This document shows positions 43,038 through 52,300 of a DNA stretch of 64,000 nucleotides, in pieces. A program made the translations under genes and the position numbers. This stretch comes from Gemmatimonadota bacterium (GTDB taxonomy: Bacteria > Gemmatimonadota > Gemmatimonadetes > Gemmatimonadales > GWC2-71-9). The stretch's first letter is position 1, and every line of letters starts with the position of its first letter. Under the pieces are notes generated by a model that saw only the letters and a program-made list of their open reading frames with translations, did not search any database and was not told the origin of the DNA. The stretch lies in NCBI GenBank assembly GCA_003169895.1, contig PNAE01000007.1:940314-1004313 (forward strand), in the 5' to 3' direction.

Positions 43038-46000
43038 ATGCAGCGATCCGTGCGTCTGATGCTGGCCGGGGCGAGCGCAGTTCTGGTGCTGCTGGCTCTG
43101 CCGGGAGCCGCGGTGGCTCAGGGGGTCACTACCGGTGCTGTCCGGGGCCGTGTAACTGACGCGACGGGCCACCCTGTTGCGGGGGCCGTGCTCACCCTCG
43201 TCAACAGCCAGACCGGCCTGCGTAACACGGTTTCTTCCCGCGAGGACGGGTTGTACAACATCGAGAACGTGACCCCCGGCGGTCCGTTCACGCTGAGCGT
43301 GCGCGCCATCGGCTATCGCCCGGCCTCGAAGGACGGGATCCACGTTTCGCTCGGGCAGGTGCTGGCCGTCGATCTCGAACTGGAGCAGACGACAGTCACG
43401 CTCGCTGAACTGACGGTGACGGCTGAGGCGAGCACGCCGCTGCTTTCGAGAGCGCGTACCGGTGCGGCAATGTACGTCACCGATTCGTTCCTTCGGCGGC
43501 TGCCCACGCTGTCCCGCAACTTCACGGACTTCATCAGTACGGCGCCGCAAGCCAACGGGGCATCGGTGGCTGGCCAGAACAACCGCTACAACAACATCCA
43601 GATCGACGGTGGCGTCAACAACGATCTGTTCGGGCTTGGCTCGACCGGGACGCCGGGCGGCCAGGTGAATGAGCGGCCGATTTCGCTCGAGGCGGTCAAG
43701 GAGTTCCAGATCCTGATTGCCCCGTTCGACGTGCGGCAGGGTGGGTTCACGGGTGGCCTGGTTAACGCCATCACCAAGTCGGGAACCAACGAGTTCCACG
43801 GCTCGGTGTTCGGGTTCGGCCAGAACCAGGGATTCGACCGCAAGACGGTGGACCGCGGGCCGCTGGGCAGCGACGTGCTGAACACTTTCCACGAATACCA
43901 GTACGGCGGCTCGTTGAGCGGCCCGATCATCCGCAACAAGCTGCAGTTCTTCGCGACGGCCGATCTCAAGAGCCGCGCGTCGCCGTTTGTCGGCTACCTG
44001 CAGGGCATCGACTCGGTCGACAAGGCTGCCTTTGGTGTGACGCAGGCGCAGGCCGACAGCGTGGCCACGTGGGCGACGGCGAATCTGGTTGACCCGGGCT
44101 CATCAGGTCAGGTGACCGACAATACGCCGGATCACGACATCTTCGTCAAGTTGAACGGCCAGGTGACGTCGAAGAGCCAGGTGGAGTTGTCGTTCAATGA
44201 TGTGACTGCGAGCGATGGCACCCTGATTCGCAGCTCGTCGTTTTCCGGATTTCGCAGTGGCTATGAACTCGGGAACGGCGGCTACCGGATCAACAACACG
44301 ACCCGGACGGCACGGCTGCGCTACAACGTCGCCCTGGGCGATCGGTACACTAACGAGTTGTTGGTCGGCTACCAGCAGATTCGTGACCTCCGCAATCCTT
44401 CCATGAACACGCCGCTCCTGTTCGTGGGTACCGGTAGCGCGATCGCGATCGGGGCCGAGCGGTTCTCCCAGGGGAACGTGCTGAAGCAGGACAACTACGA
44501 GCTATCGGACAACCTCACCATGGCTTTCGGCCATCACCTGGTGACCGTCGGCACGCACAACGAGTTCTTCAAGTTCTACGACCAGTTCTTCCCCGGCTCA
44601 TACGGCGTGTGGGGCTTCGCCAGCGCCGCCGCGCTCGACGCCGGCACCCCGAATCATTACGAGATTGCCCTGCCGCTGCGGACCAACGGCCCGCTGGCGC
44701 AGTTCAACGTCAACCAGCTCGGTCTCTACGCGCAGGACATCTGGAGCGCGACGCCGAAGTTCGCACTAACCTACGGCGTGCGGGTCGATGCCCCGATGCT
44801 GCCGACCAAGCCGGATGCCAATGCCACGCTCGCCGCCGTGCAATTCACGCATGTCAACCAGGGCGTGACCGGTTCGACCGACATCGCCAACACGGCGGAC
44901 TTCAGCACGTCAGCGCTCTGGTCACCGCGACTCGGCTTCAACTACGACGTGAAGGGCGACCAGACCACCCTCATCCGCGGCGGTATCGGAGTATTCACCG
45001 GCCGTCCGCCGTACGTGTGGGTGTCGAACGCGTACGCCAATTCCGGCCTGACCCAGGCGCTCCTGTCATGCAACGGCAGCGCGATTCCCACCTTTACCGC
45101 CGTGCTGGCGAACCAGCCGACGCAATGCGCCGGTGGCGCCGGCGCGAATCCGCCGATTCCGTCCATCGTCTATTTCGATCATGGCTTCAAGTTCCCGCAG
45201 ACGATGCGCGCGGCGCTGGGTCTGGACCACCAGCTCCCATGGGGGATGGTGGCGACCGTCGACTTGCTCTACACCCGCACCATGAACCAGTTCTACCTCA
45301 ACGACGTCAACATCCAGGGTGTGCAGAGTACCGAGACGGGGGAGGGCGGCCGCCTGCAATATGGCGTGCCCGGTACCCCGAACGCCTCGGGAATTGCGTC
45401 AGTCATCGGGCCCAAGCGGATCAGCACTGCGTTCGCCGACGTGATCCGCCAGTCCAATTCGAGCGGCGACAACTCGTACTCTGCGACGTTGCAGGTCGAC
45501 AAGCGATTCAGCAATCACCTCTCGTTCAATGCCGGGTACACATACTCGAAGACGAAGGACCGGGAGTGCCTGACCTCGAGCATCTCGAACTCGAACCTCC
45601 GGTTCGCGGTGCTGCAGGGACCGCTTGATAATCGCCCCCTCGCGACATCGTGCTTCGACGTGCCCAGCAAGATCGCCCTGACCGGGGTCGTCGACATTCC
45701 CCTCGGCTTCCAGGCGTCCGTGATCTACACCGGCTTCTCGGCAACGCCCTTCACCTATGTCGTCAACAACGACGCCAATGGCGATGGCCTGGGTTCGAAC
45801 GATCCGATCTACGTGCCGAAGGACTCGACCGATATTACCCTCAAGACGCCGAGCGACTGGGCCACGCTGAACAAGTACATCAACAGCGACGCCTGCCTCA
45901 ACAGCGCCCGCGGTACCGTCATGCAACGCAACTCCTGCCGGGGCCCCTGGGAGAGCTTCCTCAATGCCCGGATCACCAAGGTCGTCCCGACGGTGCACGG

Positions 46001-46235
46001 GCAGTCGCTGGAACTCACGCTCGACGTGTTCAACCTGCCGAACCTGATCAGCTCGAGCTGGGGCGTGTTGCGGTCCACCACCGCGTTCGAAGATCAGGCG
46101 ATCCTGAACCAGACCGGCTACGACGTGAACAATCACCGCGGCCAGTACACGTTGATGAACACGAGCGGACTGAACGCGGTGGTCGCATCGAGCACGCGGT
46201 ACAAGTTGCTGCTGAGCGGGCGGTATTCCTTTTGA
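43038..46235 (+). CDS. Oar-like TonB-dependent outer-membrane receptor
   Basis: A 1065-residue outer-membrane protein. The ATG at 43038 has GGGAG five bases upstream. The signal ends GAAVA before QGVTT. Residues 30-110 are a carboxypeptidase-regulatory-like fold (AVRGRVTDATGHPVAGAVLT), then a plug (RRLPTLSRNFTDFISTAPQA, IQIDGGVNNDLFG, VKEFQILIAPFDVRQGGFTG, AITKSGTNEFHGSVFGF) and a barrel ending RYKLLLSGRYSF with terminal Phe. Oar-like proteins carry developmental or protease-type cargo in Myxococcus; cargo here is unknown. It stands alone between repeat sequence and a doubtful ORF. Confidence 0.9.
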   Translation: MQRSVRLMLAGASAVLVLLALPGAAVAQGVTTGAVRGRVTDATGHPVAGAVLTLVNSQTGLRNTVSSREDGLYNIENVTPGGPFTLSVRAIGYRPASKDGIHVSLGQVLAVDLELEQTTVTLAELTVTAEASTPLLSRARTGAAMYVTDSFLRRLPTLSRNFTDFISTAPQANGASVAGQNNRYNNIQIDGGVNNDLFGLGSTGTPGGQVNERPISLEAVKEFQILIAPFDVRQGGFTGGLVNAITKSGTNEFHGSVFGFGQNQGFDRKTVDRGPLGSDVLNTFHEYQYGGSLSGPIIRNKLQFFATADLKSRASPFVGYLQGIDSVDKAAFGVTQAQADSVATWATANLVDPGSSGQVTDNTPDHDIFVKLNGQVTSKSQVELSFNDVTASDGTLIRSSSFSGFRSGYELGNGGYRINNTTRTARLRYNVALGDRYTNELLVGYQQIRDLRNPSMNTPLLFVGTGSAIAIGAERFSQGNVLKQDNYELSDNLTMAFGHHLVTVGTHNEFFKFYDQFFPGSYGVWGFASAAALDAGTPNHYEIALPLRTNGPLAQFNVNQLGLYAQDIWSATPKFALTYGVRVDAPMLPTKPDANATLAAVQFTHVNQGVTGSTDIANTADFSTSALWSPRLGFNYDVKGDQTTLIRGGIGVFTGRPPYVWVSNAYANSGLTQALLSCNGSAIPTFTAVLANQPTQCAGGAGANPPIPSIVYFDHGFKFPQTMRAALGLDHQLPWGMVATVDLLYTRTMNQFYLNDVNIQGVQSTETGEGGRLQYGVPGTPNASGIASVIGPKRISTAFADVIRQSNSSGDNSYSATLQVDKRFSNHLSFNAGYTYSKTKDRECLTSSISNSNLRFAVLQGPLDNRPLATSCFDVPSKIALTGVVDIPLGFQASVIYTGFSATPFTYVVNNDANGDGLGSNDPIYVPKDSTDITLKTPSDWATLNKYINSDACLNSARGTVMQRNSCRGPWESFLNARITKVVPTVHGQSLELTLDVFNLPNLISSSWGVLRSTTAFEDQAILNQTGYDVNNHRGQYTLMNTSGLNAVVASSTRYKLLLSGRYSF

Positions 46236-46315
46236 CGGCGACGCGAAGGCTGAAGGACGGCAGGAGCCACGACATCGTTTGATCCTCCGTTGACGGCGCG
46301 GCGCTTGTCTTGGGC

Positions 46316-46744
46316 ATGTCCCGCGTCCTGGTACACCTCGGACTCGCCACCGCGATGCCGCATCCGCTGCTGGAGGATGGCAGCGCCTCCATGTTCGGCA
46401 CCTGGCTCCGCGAGCGCATTGCGTCGATTGCCGTCGACTGGCCCGGCGCCGGGTTTCACCGCATCGATCTGACGCCGGACGGCGTGCGGGTGACACTCAT
46501 CACGCCGGCGGCCATTCCGCCGGTTGCGGTGGGATTGGCCATCGCGAACGCTGTCCGCACGGAAATCCAGTCGGCCGCGCTAGCATGTTGCGGGCTCAAG
46601 GAAGGGCGAGCGCTCTGGGAATCGCAGGAGGTTACGATCGCACCCGCGCCAGCAGGACGATTGCAATTAACAGGAACACCACGTTCATCGACCATGCCGC
46701 GACGATGGGCGCGAGAATCTCCTTGCCGCCGATCGCTTTCATGA
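46316..46744 (+). CDS. Doubtful hypothetical ORF, possibly a truncated gene
   Basis: Not recognised; about 142 residues. The first 105 codons (46316-46630) have the strong G/C third-position bias of real genes here and read naturally (SRVLVHLGLATAMPHPLLED, WPGAGFHRIDLTPDGVRVTL). From about 46635 the bias collapses, and the frame then runs antisense through the end of lptG. This suggests a genuine coding segment whose original 3' end was lost, or a chance frame. No ribosome-binding site is clear. Without it, the 396-base gap after the receptor gene holds nothing else recognisable. Confidence 0.35.
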   Translation: MSRVLVHLGLATAMPHPLLEDGSASMFGTWLRERIASIAVDWPGAGFHRIDLTPDGVRVTLITPAAIPPVAVGLAIANAVRTEIQSAALACCGLKEGRALWESQEVTIAPAPAGRLQLTGTPRSSTMPRRWARESPCRRSLS

Positions 46745-47723
46745 TCTGGGTGCCGGTGAGGTAGGCGAGCGTGGTACCCAGCGCGATGGCCAGGCCGATC
46801 GCCGCACCGGCCCGGGCGTTGGTGATCGCCAGTGGTGCCCCGAACAGGGCGATGACCAGACACGCCACCGGCACGGCATACTTGAGCGGCAACTCCACGG
46901 CGAGGCCGCCGGCGTGCGCGCCGGATGCGGCCAGCCGACTGAGGTATCCCTTGAGCTCCGCCGTGGTCATCTCCTCGGCTTTCTTGTCCTCGGTCATCAG
47001 TTCCGCGGGCGATTCGGTGAACTGCTTCTGGCGCATGGCGTGGAAGCGGAACGTCGCCAGCACGGTGCTATCCGAGAAGAGGTACGTGGTTCCGCGGCGC
47101 AACGACCAGTCGTGCTGCGCGGGATTCCATATCGCGCTGTCAGCAGCAATGGCCCAGCGGAGTCCGGTGCTGCTTCGGACGCCGTCACCGATAATGCCGG
47201 TCGCCTGACCGGACTTCCGCACGATGTATTCGATCGCCCAGGTCCAGGTGCTCCGGGGTGACGCGTAGGCGAAGCGTTCACGGTATGAATCAAGCCCCGA
47301 GCTCTTCTCCTGGTGCAGCTCCTTTTGCCGCGTGGTGCTGTAGCCGGCGAGCTCCTGCAGCTCGAAATCGGCTGGCACCGCCAGCGTCGCCAGGATCAGC
47401 ATCGGCATGATGAGCCGGTAGAACGAAATCCCGCCGCCCTGGACCGCGGTCAGTTCGCTGTGGCGTCCCATGCCGTTCAGCGTGAACACGGTCGCGAAGA
47501 GGACCGCTGCCGGAATCAGGATTGCCATCTTGGATGGGAAGAGAAACGCCTGGCCGAGCAGGATCTGGCCGACCGGGATATTGCGGTCGGAGAGGCGCGC
47601 AAATCGCTCCGAAAGGTCGATGATCACGGCGACGGCCGGGACGCCGATGGCGGAAAGCAGGAACGTCGCGAGCCACTGCTTCAGCAGGTAGCGATCGAGG
47701 ACACCGAACCAGCGCAGTCGCAT
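46632..47723 (-). CDS. lptG: LptF/LptG family permease, LptG-like
   Basis: A 363-residue inner-membrane subunit of the LptB2FG complex that extracts lipopolysaccharide for export. The N-terminal part has LDRYLLKQWLATFLLSAIGV and helices around ILIPAAVLFATVFTLNGMGR, which includes the coupling-helix region RHSELTAVQGGGISFYRL. A periplasmic beta-jellyroll spans about residues 130-270, and three C-terminal helices follow (VPVACLVIALFGAPLAI, IGLAIALGTTLAYLTG, MNVVFLLIAIVLLARV). It starts three bases after the stop of the longer partner, as lptF-lptG pairs do. Which is F and which is G is inferred from order and length. Confidence 0.88.
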   Translation of the reverse strand: MRLRWFGVLDRYLLKQWLATFLLSAIGVPAVAVIIDLSERFARLSDRNIPVGQILLGQAFLFPSKMAILIPAAVLFATVFTLNGMGRHSELTAVQGGGISFYRLIMPMLILATLAVPADFELQELAGYSTTRQKELHQEKSSGLDSYRERFAYASPRSTWTWAIEYIVRKSGQATGIIGDGVRSSTGLRWAIAADSAIWNPAQHDWSLRRGTTYLFSDSTVLATFRFHAMRQKQFTESPAELMTEDKKAEEMTTAELKGYLSRLAASGAHAGGLAVELPLKYAVPVACLVIALFGAPLAITNARAGAAIGLAIALGTTLAYLTGTQIMKAIGGKEILAPIVAAWSMNVVFLLIAIVLLARVRS

Positions 47724-47726
47724 CGA

Positions 47727-49319
47727 TCAGTCCCTGGTGCGCCGGAAGAAGTCCGCGATTGCGGCGAACAGCCCGGCGGAACGCGCCGTTCCCATCTCGC
47801 GATTGGCCGCGTTGACCGCCAGCAGTCCCGCGACGGTGAACAGGGCGAGCGGAGCATACAGCGCCACGGCCGGGTCGAGGTGACCGGCGGCGGCAACGCC
47901 CTTGCCGCCCTGCAGCATGATATAGAACCCGAGGAAGATCACCAGCGAGCCGCCAATGACGAGGCCGATGCCGCTTGCGGGATACTTGAGGGCCAGCGCC
48001 ATCCCGATCAGCACGAAGCAGAACGACGACAGCGGTATGGCGAACTTCTGATGGTACTCGACCTGATACTTGCGCATCGTCTCCTTCGCGTCGTTCAGTC
48101 GCAGGTCGGTGTAATTCACCACCGGGAACCCGGTCATGAGATCATTCCCCTGCGCGGTCGCCGGCGCAACCAGGAATTGCCGGGCTCCGGGCTGAACGAC
48201 CGTCGGGTTCTGCGGGCCCGGTGACACCGGAGCCTGGACGACGGCTCGTCCCGGCGCGGGCGGCGGGGTGCCACGTTGCGCGCCAGCCTGGGCTCGCGGG
48301 CTCGTCGCGGGCACTTGGGCGCCGAGTTGCTTTGGCAGCATCAGCCGCTGGAACCAGCCTTCGAAGCGCCGGTAGGCACCGCAGTGGGGCGGGAATGCCG
48401 GCTTGTTCTGCACCGGTGGAGTGAGCACCGGCGGCAGCCCGGTCATCGCGCGCAAGTCACGGCGGGTGTAGCTCTCGCTCTCACGCGTCAGGGTGGCGAC
48501 GCTCCACTTCTGATCTGCGATGCCGTCGAGCAGCTCGCAGCTGCTCTTCTCGCGCTCGCCCCGGTCGGTGCGCGAGTTGCTGAGGTGCAGCTCGTTCTGC
48601 ACGTTCGCTACCACAACGCGGTTGTGCACGAAATTGGTCTGTTGCAGCTGGCCGGGTTCGTTGCGCTTGAACTCATAGATCTCGCCGCTGTGCAGCAACA
48701 GGATCAGGTCCCTGCCGTTCGCGGACTCCGCCATCGATCCGCTGTCGGCCACGATCAATCGGCGGGTGTCGTTCGTGCCCAGGTCGAAAATGGTAATGCT
48801 GCGCATTGCACCCGTCACCTGGTCGATGCTCGCGGCGCGAAGCACGTAACCGGACGGCGGCAATACATTGAGGACTTGTTGCTGGAGCGCGAGCGTCGGC
48901 GTCTTGTTCATGACGGCGGTTTGCAGGTCGCTGAAGCGGACGTTGCTCCTGGGAACCAGCTGGTCAAACACGAAGAAGTTGATCACCGCAATCGCGGCGG
49001 CGCCGACCAGCGCCGGCCGCGCCATGCGCCACACGGAGATGCCGTTGGCGTACATCGCCACCATTTCGAGTGCAGCGGCGAGCTGGCTGTAACCGTACAG
49101 CGTGCTCACCAGCACGGCCATGGGCAGCGTGAGGGCCAGCAGGGCAGGGAGCAGCAGGAACACTCCCTCGACCATGATCTTGGCCGGGAGGCCCTTGCCA
49201 CCGAAACGGTCGATCAGGGGCGGCAGCGAGTTCAGGAGCAGCAGTCCCGTCAACGCGGCGACGCCCCAGAAGAAGGGGGCGGAAAGGGCTCGCAGGATGT
49301 GGCGGGAAATCAGGCGCAT
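47727..49319 (-). CDS. lptF: LptF/LptG family permease, LptF-like, with Pro/Ala-rich insertion
   Basis: A 530-residue permease of the lipopolysaccharide export complex. The N-terminus is MRLISRHILRALSAPFFWGV, with helices GVFLLLPALLALTLPMAVLV and the coupling region YSQLAAALEMVAMYANGISV. Three C-terminal helices start at KFAIPLSSFCFVLIGMALAL. It is much longer than a standard LptF (about 360-370 residues) because of an enlarged periplasmic part, including a Pro/Ala/Gln-rich, low-complexity stretch at residues 331-391. It is divergent from sprA with only 34 bases between start codons. Confidence 0.88.
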   Translation of the reverse strand: MRLISRHILRALSAPFFWGVAALTGLLLLNSLPPLIDRFGGKGLPAKIMVEGVFLLLPALLALTLPMAVLVSTLYGYSQLAAALEMVAMYANGISVWRMARPALVGAAAIAVINFFVFDQLVPRSNVRFSDLQTAVMNKTPTLALQQQVLNVLPPSGYVLRAASIDQVTGAMRSITIFDLGTNDTRRLIVADSGSMAESANGRDLILLLHSGEIYEFKRNEPGQLQQTNFVHNRVVVANVQNELHLSNSRTDRGEREKSSCELLDGIADQKWSVATLTRESESYTRRDLRAMTGLPPVLTPPVQNKPAFPPHCGAYRRFEGWFQRLMLPKQLGAQVPATSPRAQAGAQRGTPPPAPGRAVVQAPVSPGPQNPTVVQPGARQFLVAPATAQGNDLMTGFPVVNYTDLRLNDAKETMRKYQVEYHQKFAIPLSSFCFVLIGMALALKYPASGIGLVIGGSLVIFLGFYIMLQGGKGVAAAGHLDPAVALYAPLALFTVAGLLAVNAANREMGTARSAGLFAAIADFFRRTRD

Positions 49320-49353
49320 TCTGGCTCAGGTTACGGTAACTTTCGAGTCTACC

Positions 49354-52300
49354 TTGCAAGCTAATCGGCCAATCCCTCGACCTGCGGCGCGTCCCGCGCT
49401 GCTGCTCGCCCTGGCGCTCGGTCTTCCCGCCGCCGCCCGGGCGCAGGACACCACGCACGTCCTTCCGCTCGACAGCGCCGGATACATCAGCCGCGAACAA
49501 TACCGGCAGTTCCTGCGCGGCCTGCCCAGGATCACCCCGCCGGCAGTCCTGCGGGGACCCGGTGCGTGGCGGTTTGGTGGCGCCGATTCCGCCCGGGTCG
49601 CCGCCAGCTTCGACTCGGCAGTGGCGGCGCGCGCCGTCGACCTGGACGCCGAGGCGCGCCGCCAACGGGTCTTCCGGCGGCTGTCCTCATTCGCGCCCGA
49701 TACCATGCAATCCGATGCGCGGCGGGGCCTCTTCGGCCTGTCCACCAACACGGCGGACGTTGCGTTCGATGGCACGCTGGAGTTCAACGTCAGCACCAGC
49801 CGGCAACGCAACCTGGCCTGCACGCCCGCGCTGGTGCAGACCCCGGGGTCCGGATGCACCGGTGGGTTCACGGCGCCGCGGATCGACAACCTCGTCCAGC
49901 TGCACTCCACCGGCGTATTTGCCCAGCGTTTTCACATCAATATCGATTTCGACTCGAAACGTGATTACGCTGCCGGCAACATCATCAGCGGATACTACCA
50001 GGGTCTGGTCGACGAAAAGCTCCAGTCGGTCGAGATCGGCACCCAGCTGTTTCGTCCGCCGCCTTCGCGGTTCCTGACGGCGACGATTCCATCGAACAAC
50101 TTCGGCATCGGCGCTACGGCGGTGTTCGGGCCGTTGCGGGTGCAGGCCATCGCGGCCACGCAAAAAGGGAGCGTGGTCGCGACCAAGACGTTCACCATCG
50201 GGAACGGCACCGTGCAGCCGCAGGACAAGCTGACGCGTGATCTCGATTACGAGAGCGACCGGGTGTTCTGGGTCGTCGATCCCCGGGCGCTGTCCGGGTA
50301 TCCCGCCCTGGACGTGCTCAACGCCAGCAGCATCAGCGTGCCCGCCGATCAGCAGCCGGCGGAAGTCCGCATCTATCGCTACGTGTCGGCCAACCAGAGC
50401 TCCGGCGCCAATGCCAACTACGACGGCATCACGGCCCTCGGATTCAACGGCATCGAGCGCACCGGTGCGGTGCGCTGGCGCCTGCTCAAGGCCAACGTCG
50501 ACTACTGGCTCGATCCGTCGGGACTGTGGTTCGTGCTCGCGAACGGGCGGATCGATCCGAGCGACTACCTCGCCGTGAGCTATCGCACCAAGGCCAGCAC
50601 CCTCGTCGGCAGCTTTCCAGCAACCGACAATCCTGCCGCGGAGGATTCGCTGCAGCTGATCTTCCTGCCCACCCGTGGTCCGGCATCGCCGGTGTTTCCG
50701 TACGAGATGCGACAGGTGTACCGCGTCGCCGGCAGCTCTCTAGTGCGGCCTTCGCTGCGGGCGGCGATCCTGGTGTCGAACTCCGAACGCCCCGCCAACG
50801 CACCGGGGACCTTCCTGTCGCTGCTCGGCCTCGCCATTCCGGCGGACCAGGCCACCCTGGACGTCGATAATCGCGTCTTCCCCCGGGTCCGCGATCCCGG
50901 CGCCAGCCAGGTGATCAAGGACGCGCTGTTGATATTTCCGAGCACCCAGCCGTTCAGCAATCCCCAGCTGACGGCCGGCGAGCGCAACGATTCGCTGTAT
51001 GTGACGCCGGAGTACCTGCTGTTCACGCAGGGGCCGCCGTCGAAGTTCCAGCTCCACCTGCAGTTCGACGCGCAGAGCGGCAGCGATCGCAGCGGCATCC
51101 AGCTCGATGCGGTGCAGATCACCGACGGCAGCGAGCGCATCGACGTGAACGGCCGGCGATTGTCACGCAGCGTGGACTACACGATCGATTACCTCACCGG
51201 TCAGGTGACGTTTCTCGACCCGGTGGGACTGTTCGGCACCGGGACCGCGACCGTGACCGCTTCCTTCGAGGAGCGCGGCCTCTTCGCCCAGGCACCGACC
51301 TCGATCGCGGGGCTCACGGCGACCTGGACACTCGGGCGGAACAAGTCCATCAGTTTTTCGGGCCTCTATCAGGCCGAGGCCACCGGGTACACCCGCCCGC
51401 CGATCGGCTACGAGCCGCGGGCGTCGCTGCTCGCCGGCGTGACCGGCGATTTCCTGTTCGACACGCCCGGCGTCACGCGCTTCCTCAACGGACTGGTGAC
51501 CAGGCGGTCCACGGCGCCGTCGTCGCTGGCGCTCACCGGCGAGTTCGCCGTGTCGCATCCCGATCCCAACCGGTCGGGTGATGCGTATCTGGAGGAGTTC
51601 GAGGACGATCACAGCGTGCAGCTTCTCGGCGGCGAGAGCGCCTGGAGACCGGGCTCGGTGCCGCAGGCGACGGCGGACCTCGAAAGCGTCGTGGGGCAGC
51701 GATTCGACAGCGCCGACGCCGTCCAGCTGACCTGGCAGAACCTGGTTCCGAACGCGCACGATTCCATCACGCTGCTGGCGCCGCACGACATCGATCCGAC
51801 CATCGCATCGACCTCGTCCACCACGGCGACCATCGAGCCGGTGCTCTGGCTCACGCTGCACGCCGACACGGCCGGCGGCATCGTGGACTTCAACAACCGC
51901 GCGCACTGGCATCAGGACTCGCTGCCCCACCATCCACGCTGGCGCAGCATGACCACGGCGCTGTCGGCGACCGGTGCCGACCTGAGCCGCAACGACTATT
52001 TCGAGTTTGCACTGTACGAGACGAGTGACAAGCCGGTGGAGACGTCGCAAATGCGCATCGTCATCGACGTGGGGAAGGTGAGCGAGGATGCGCTGTCGAT
52101 CGCACCGGACAGCTTCCGCGTGCTTGGTACCGGCGATCGCATCCCGGCCGGGCTGGCGATCGGCGACACCATCTACACCGGTCGTCAGTACGTCGGCGTA
52201 CATCGTCTCGACACCGAGAAGACCTTTTTCGGGACTTGGGATGCGACGACCGACGACATCGGCATCCTGGCCGACCGCCCCGATTCGCTGATCGGTCCCG

